Assembly: GCA_002392915.1 (NCBI GenBank)
Contig: DGHQ01000010.1
Span: 11,218-75,217, forward strand
Origin: Bacteroidales bacterium UBA3844
GTDB lineage: Bacteria > Bacteroidota > Bacteroidia > Bacteroidales > Paludibacteraceae
Length of the DNA: 64,000 bases
Direction: 5' to 3'
Shown: piece after piece, positions 61,302-64,000 of the stretch
How the letters are laid out: the number at the start of each line of letters is the position of its first letter
Numbering within the stretch: position 1 is the stretch's first letter
Position numbers and translations under genes: made by a program
The notes under the pieces: generated by a model
Databases searched by the model: none
What the model was told of the DNA's origin: nothing
What the model saw: only the letters and a program-made list of their open reading frames with translations

Positions 61302-62296
61302 AACAATTTTTAAGCTATCTGTTCCCAGAGCAGAGTTCAGAGGTCATTTTGATGATTGCCATCATACTCACTTCATTGTCTGTGGTGAGTGCGATCCTGT
61401 TTGCAGTGAGAAAGATTAAGCCGGAATTGAATATCACGGAGATCATCAACCGAACGAAGTCGTGGTGGATAATGGTGACTATCTTTATTTGTGCCATTTT
61501 CATCAACAATACAGTGGCGTATGTCTGTTTGGCTGTTTTGTCTTTCTTCGCATTCCGAGAGTTGTATTCGGTGTTGCATTTCCGACAGTCGGACAGAAAC
61601 GGTTTGTTTGTGGCATTGTTGGCTATACCGATCCAATATACGCTTGCATATTTCACTTGGTATGGAGGATATATCATTTTCATTCCAGTGATTATGTTTT
61701 TGCTTTTGCCTCCGATTTTGGTGCTCAAGCAGGACACTCACCGTATAACGAAGTCGATGGCGATGCTTCAATGGTCGTTGATGTTGTCTGTGTTCGGATT
61801 AAGTCATTTGGCTTTTCTTCTTTCAATGCCGGATATCGAAGGTTATTCGTCAGGCGGACGAGGTCTGCTTCTGTTCTTAGTTTTCTTGACAGAAATAAAC
61901 GACGTTATGCAGTTTGTATGGGGCAAGACGTTGGGCAAACATAAGATTCTTCCAAATGTCAGCCCGAATAAAACGTGGGAAGGTTTTATAGGTGGGGCAA
62001 TCAGCACCACAATTATCGGCTATTTTATCGGATTCCTTACTCCGCTTTCGACGCCACAGCTTATTTTTACCAGCGCTTTGATCGCAGTGTTTGGTTTTGC
62101 TGGCGACGTCGTGTTGTCTGCTGTCAAGCGAGATAAAGGAATCAAGGATATGAGCGACACGATTCCCGGACATGGCGGAATCTTCGACCGTATCGACTCA
62201 TTGTCGTTCACAGCTCCTGCATTCTTCCATCTGATGTATTTCTTGGTTTATCCTCCATTCCCATCATTTGACGAAATATGGAAAAACCTTTTCTAA
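61298..62296 (+). CDS. Phosphatidate cytidylyltransferase (CdsA-like)
   Basis: A 332-residue polytopic membrane protein. The C-terminal CdsA signature is present: VSPNKTWEGFIGGA, GDVVLSAVKRDKGIKDMSDTIPGHGGIFDRIDS (family: S.xKRxxxxKDxxxxxPGHGGxxDRxD). It makes CDP-diacylglycerol from CTP and phosphatidic acid, the substrate of the preceding transferase. The start overlaps the upstream stop by 4 nt, and its 3' end overlaps the acyltransferase by 19 nt, so all three are probably co-translated. Confidence 0.93.
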   Translation: MKQFLSYLFPEQSSEVILMIAIILTSLSVVSAILFAVRKIKPELNITEIINRTKSWWIMVTIFICAIFINNTVAYVCLAVLSFFAFRELYSVLHFRQSDRNGLFVALLAIPIQYTLAYFTWYGGYIIFIPVIMFLLLPPILVLKQDTHRITKSMAMLQWSLMLSVFGLSHLAFLLSMPDIEGYSSGGRGLLLFLVFLTEINDVMQFVWGKTLGKHKILPNVSPNKTWEGFIGGAISTTIIGYFIGFLTPLSTPQLIFTSALIAVFGFAGDVVLSAVKRDKGIKDMSDTIPGHGGIFDRIDSLSFTAPAFFHLMYFLVYPPFPSFDEIWKNLF

Positions 62297-62952
62297 AGTC
62301 ACGTTGTCTTAAAGTGATCTACAAAGGAATTTGTAGACCAATATTGAAATATTTTGTTGGTGTGCAATATCCGGATTGCTCATTCCTTAAGGACGAAAAG
62401 CAATTCGTGATTATCGCAAACCACAACAGCCATCTCGACACGTTGAGTCTGCTAACTTCTTTGCCTGGGGATATTTTGTGGAAAGTGCGTCCTGTGGCTG
62501 CACAAGACTATTTTGGCAATACTAAGCTGAAAGCAAAGTTGAGCAATTTCTTCATCAACACGCTCCTTATCAACCGTCGACCTAAGAAAGAAGACGGAAA
62601 AAGCAACGCTCTTGACAAAATGATAGAGGCTATCGACGACGGTTATTCACTAATCCTATTTCCGGAAGGAAGTCGTGGGGAACCAGAGCAATTGAGCAAG
62701 ATGAAGTCTGGCATCGCACGTTTGTTGTCCCAACGTCCTAATTTGAAATACGTGCCAGTGTTCATGACGGGAATGGGAACTTCACTTCCTAAAGGAGGGG
62801 TGGTGGTGTTGCCATACAATGCGACACTACATTTCGGAAAACCAACTCTTCCAGAGAGTGACGATTCGTACGCTATCATGGATCAGATAGAAAAGACATT
62901 TGCAGACATGGTAGAGAAATACGGTGTCAAGGAGGAGGAAGATGACGATTAA
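62278..62952 (+). CDS. 1-acyl-sn-glycerol-3-phosphate acyltransferase (PlsC-like)
   Basis: A 224-residue acyltransferase with the HX4D motif (NHNSHLDTLS, about 48-57) and the glycerol-phosphate binding motif FPEGSRGEPEQ (about 128-138). It makes phosphatidic acid, the substrate of the CdsA-like enzyme encoded just upstream. It starts inside the end of that gene. Substrate choice (lyso-phosphatidic acid or another lyso-lipid) is not certain. Confidence 0.9.
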   Translation: MEKPFLKSRCLKVIYKGICRPILKYFVGVQYPDCSFLKDEKQFVIIANHNSHLDTLSLLTSLPGDILWKVRPVAAQDYFGNTKLKAKLSNFFINTLLINRRPKKEDGKSNALDKMIEAIDDGYSLILFPEGSRGEPEQLSKMKSGIARLLSQRPNLKYVPVFMTGMGTSLPKGGVVVLPYNATLHFGKPTLPESDDSYAIMDQIEKTFADMVEKYGVKEEEDDD

Positions 62953-63026
62953 ATAATAAAATATTTTGCTATAGAGTTCAATCCTCAACTATATAACCAA
63001 ATTCTTAAATTAAGCAGCTTCTGATT

Positions 63027-63896
63027 ATGGATAAAAAATTAAAAGTATTTCTTTACGTTTGTTTTGGAATCAGCTTTGTCGCTGGAGGTGTGTTCCATTG
63101 CCTAGGGTTGGATTTCTCTTCCACTTACGGAATGAGTTTTGCCAGTGCATACATGTTGATTCCAACTATATCAGTTTTGATCACACAGAAAACATGTGGT
63201 GATAAACTGTTTTCAGATGTTGGCGTGAACTTTAAGATAAACAAATGGTGGATCGTGGCATGGCTATTAATGCCAGTCGTCAACATCTTAGCGATGTTTA
63301 GCTCTGCTTTGTTGCCAGGCGTGTCGTTGGATCCAAACTCGGAGCTGGTGACTAAAGTGATTGCAGATATGTCGGCAAAAGAAGTCGAAATTGATGGATG
63401 GGGATTGCTCGCCATAACGATATTTAGCAGTATGTTTGCTGGGCTTACCATAAATGCATTTTTTGCTTCAGGAGAAGAAATCGCATGGAGAGGATTCCTT
63501 CCACGAGTTATGTCCGATTGGGGATTCTGGAAAAAATCACTTATTATAGGAATTATTTGGGGATTTTGGCACATGCCATTGATCCTTATGGGGCACAACT
63601 ATCCGGATCATCCGATAGCAGGAGTGTTTATGATGGTATTGTTATGTGTGGTTATGACGCCAGTCTTTCTTTATCTCCGTGAAAAGTCAGGGTCTACAGT
63701 GGTTGCGGCAATTGCACATGGCACTTTGAATGGGTCCGCAGGTATATCTGTGATGTATCTTGCTGGTGGCAACGATCTTTTGTGCGGCACAACAGGACTT
63801 GTGGGTATAATGATATTTGCGATCTTGGATTTGCTTATATATATATTGAAGAAAAAGATCAATAGCATTCACGTCGGTACAGAAATTGCATCTTGA
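63027..63896 (+). CDS. CPBP-family intramembrane glutamic protease
   Basis: A 289-residue polytopic membrane protein with about eight helices and the CPBP (Abi) motifs EEIAWRGFLPR (motif 1, EExxxR, about 151-161), FWHMPLIL (motif 2) and AHGTLNGSAG (motif 3). Related proteins are CAAX-type proteases or bacteriocin self-immunity proteins; substrate unknown. It follows the phospholipid operon after 74 nt without a clear terminator, so it could be read from the same transcript. The remaining 104 bases of the window hold no gene that I can support. Confidence 0.88.
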   Translation: MDKKLKVFLYVCFGISFVAGGVFHCLGLDFSSTYGMSFASAYMLIPTISVLITQKTCGDKLFSDVGVNFKINKWWIVAWLLMPVVNILAMFSSALLPGVSLDPNSELVTKVIADMSAKEVEIDGWGLLAITIFSSMFAGLTINAFFASGEEIAWRGFLPRVMSDWGFWKKSLIIGIIWGFWHMPLILMGHNYPDHPIAGVFMMVLLCVVMTPVFLYLREKSGSTVVAAIAHGTLNGSAGISVMYLAGGNDLLCGTTGLVGIMIFAILDLLIYILKKKINSIHVGTEIAS

Positions 63897-64000
63897 CAAT
63901 AGAAACTGTTTAAATCTAATTAGAAAAGTTTCTTGTTAATATTTATTGTCATTGTAGAGAAGATGAAAGATAAATATTATCTATTCTTATGAATTTTCAA

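Overview
The window looks like a chromosomal segment of a fibre-degrading member of the Bacteroidales (Bacteroidota). Four things point there. Many secreted proteins end in a type IX secretion (T9SS) type A sorting domain. Several promoters have the Bacteroidota form TTTG-N19-21-TAnnTTTG. A one-piece hybrid two-component regulator is present. The division/cell-wall (dcw) cluster has the Bacteroidota gene order. No rRNA, tRNA, CRISPR array or complete insertion sequence was seen.

Layout. 1-2516: 3' part of a secreted xylanase/CBM6/glucuronoyl esterase fusion. 2517-7279: an AAA ATPase flanked by two copies of a ~54-bp repeat, a DjlA-like J-domain protein, a secreted protein of unknown function, and two probable small RNAs. 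7280-9759: a tandem pair of GH5 endoglucanases, the first without an export signal. 9952-14184: a lipoprotein and an OmpA/TSP3 outer-membrane protein in one operon. 14753-23322: four tandem secreted GH5 paralogues with matching terminators and clear gene-conversion tracts. 23738-40896: a complete-looking dcw operon (mraZ, rsmH, ftsL, ftsI, murE, mraY, murD, ftsW, murG, murC, ftsQ, ftsA) that ends in two overlapping ftsZ genes and then a yqeY-like gene; murF and ddl are not in the cluster. 41102-44797: an accessory stretch with dinD, a partial dinD copy, a leucine-rich-repeat surface protein, dispersed repeats and a small membrane protein. 44912-55505: HAD phosphatase, a hybrid two-component system, a degenerate M23 protein, dxr, rseP, era and der. 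55657-60050: yifB/comM followed by a small defence-like group (ORF6N/PLD-like protein, Mrr-type nuclease, RelB/PIN toxin-antitoxin pair). 60299-60474: a MITE-like element. 60645-62952: a phospholipid synthesis operon (CDP-alcohol phosphatidyltransferase, CdsA-like, acyltransferase), then a CPBP protease.

How it fits together. The carbohydrate-active genes form a cellulose/xylan-degrading set exported by T9SS or as a lipoprotein, without a SusC/SusD pair in view. The dcw block supplies peptidoglycan precursors (MurE carries the DNPR motif of meso-diaminopimelate enzymes) and the divisome. The M23-dxr-rseP-era-der and phospholipid blocks are housekeeping.

Most notable observations: tandem, overlapping ftsZ genes of which only the second has a recognisable C-terminal-peptide-like motif; two minus-strand sRNA-like loci sharing promoter spacing, core and a GNRA-loop terminator; gene conversion, a shared NEP-to-NES change and an in-frame module deletion in the GH5 array; and several dispersed palindromic repeat families. 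All calls come from reading the sequence; no database search was run.
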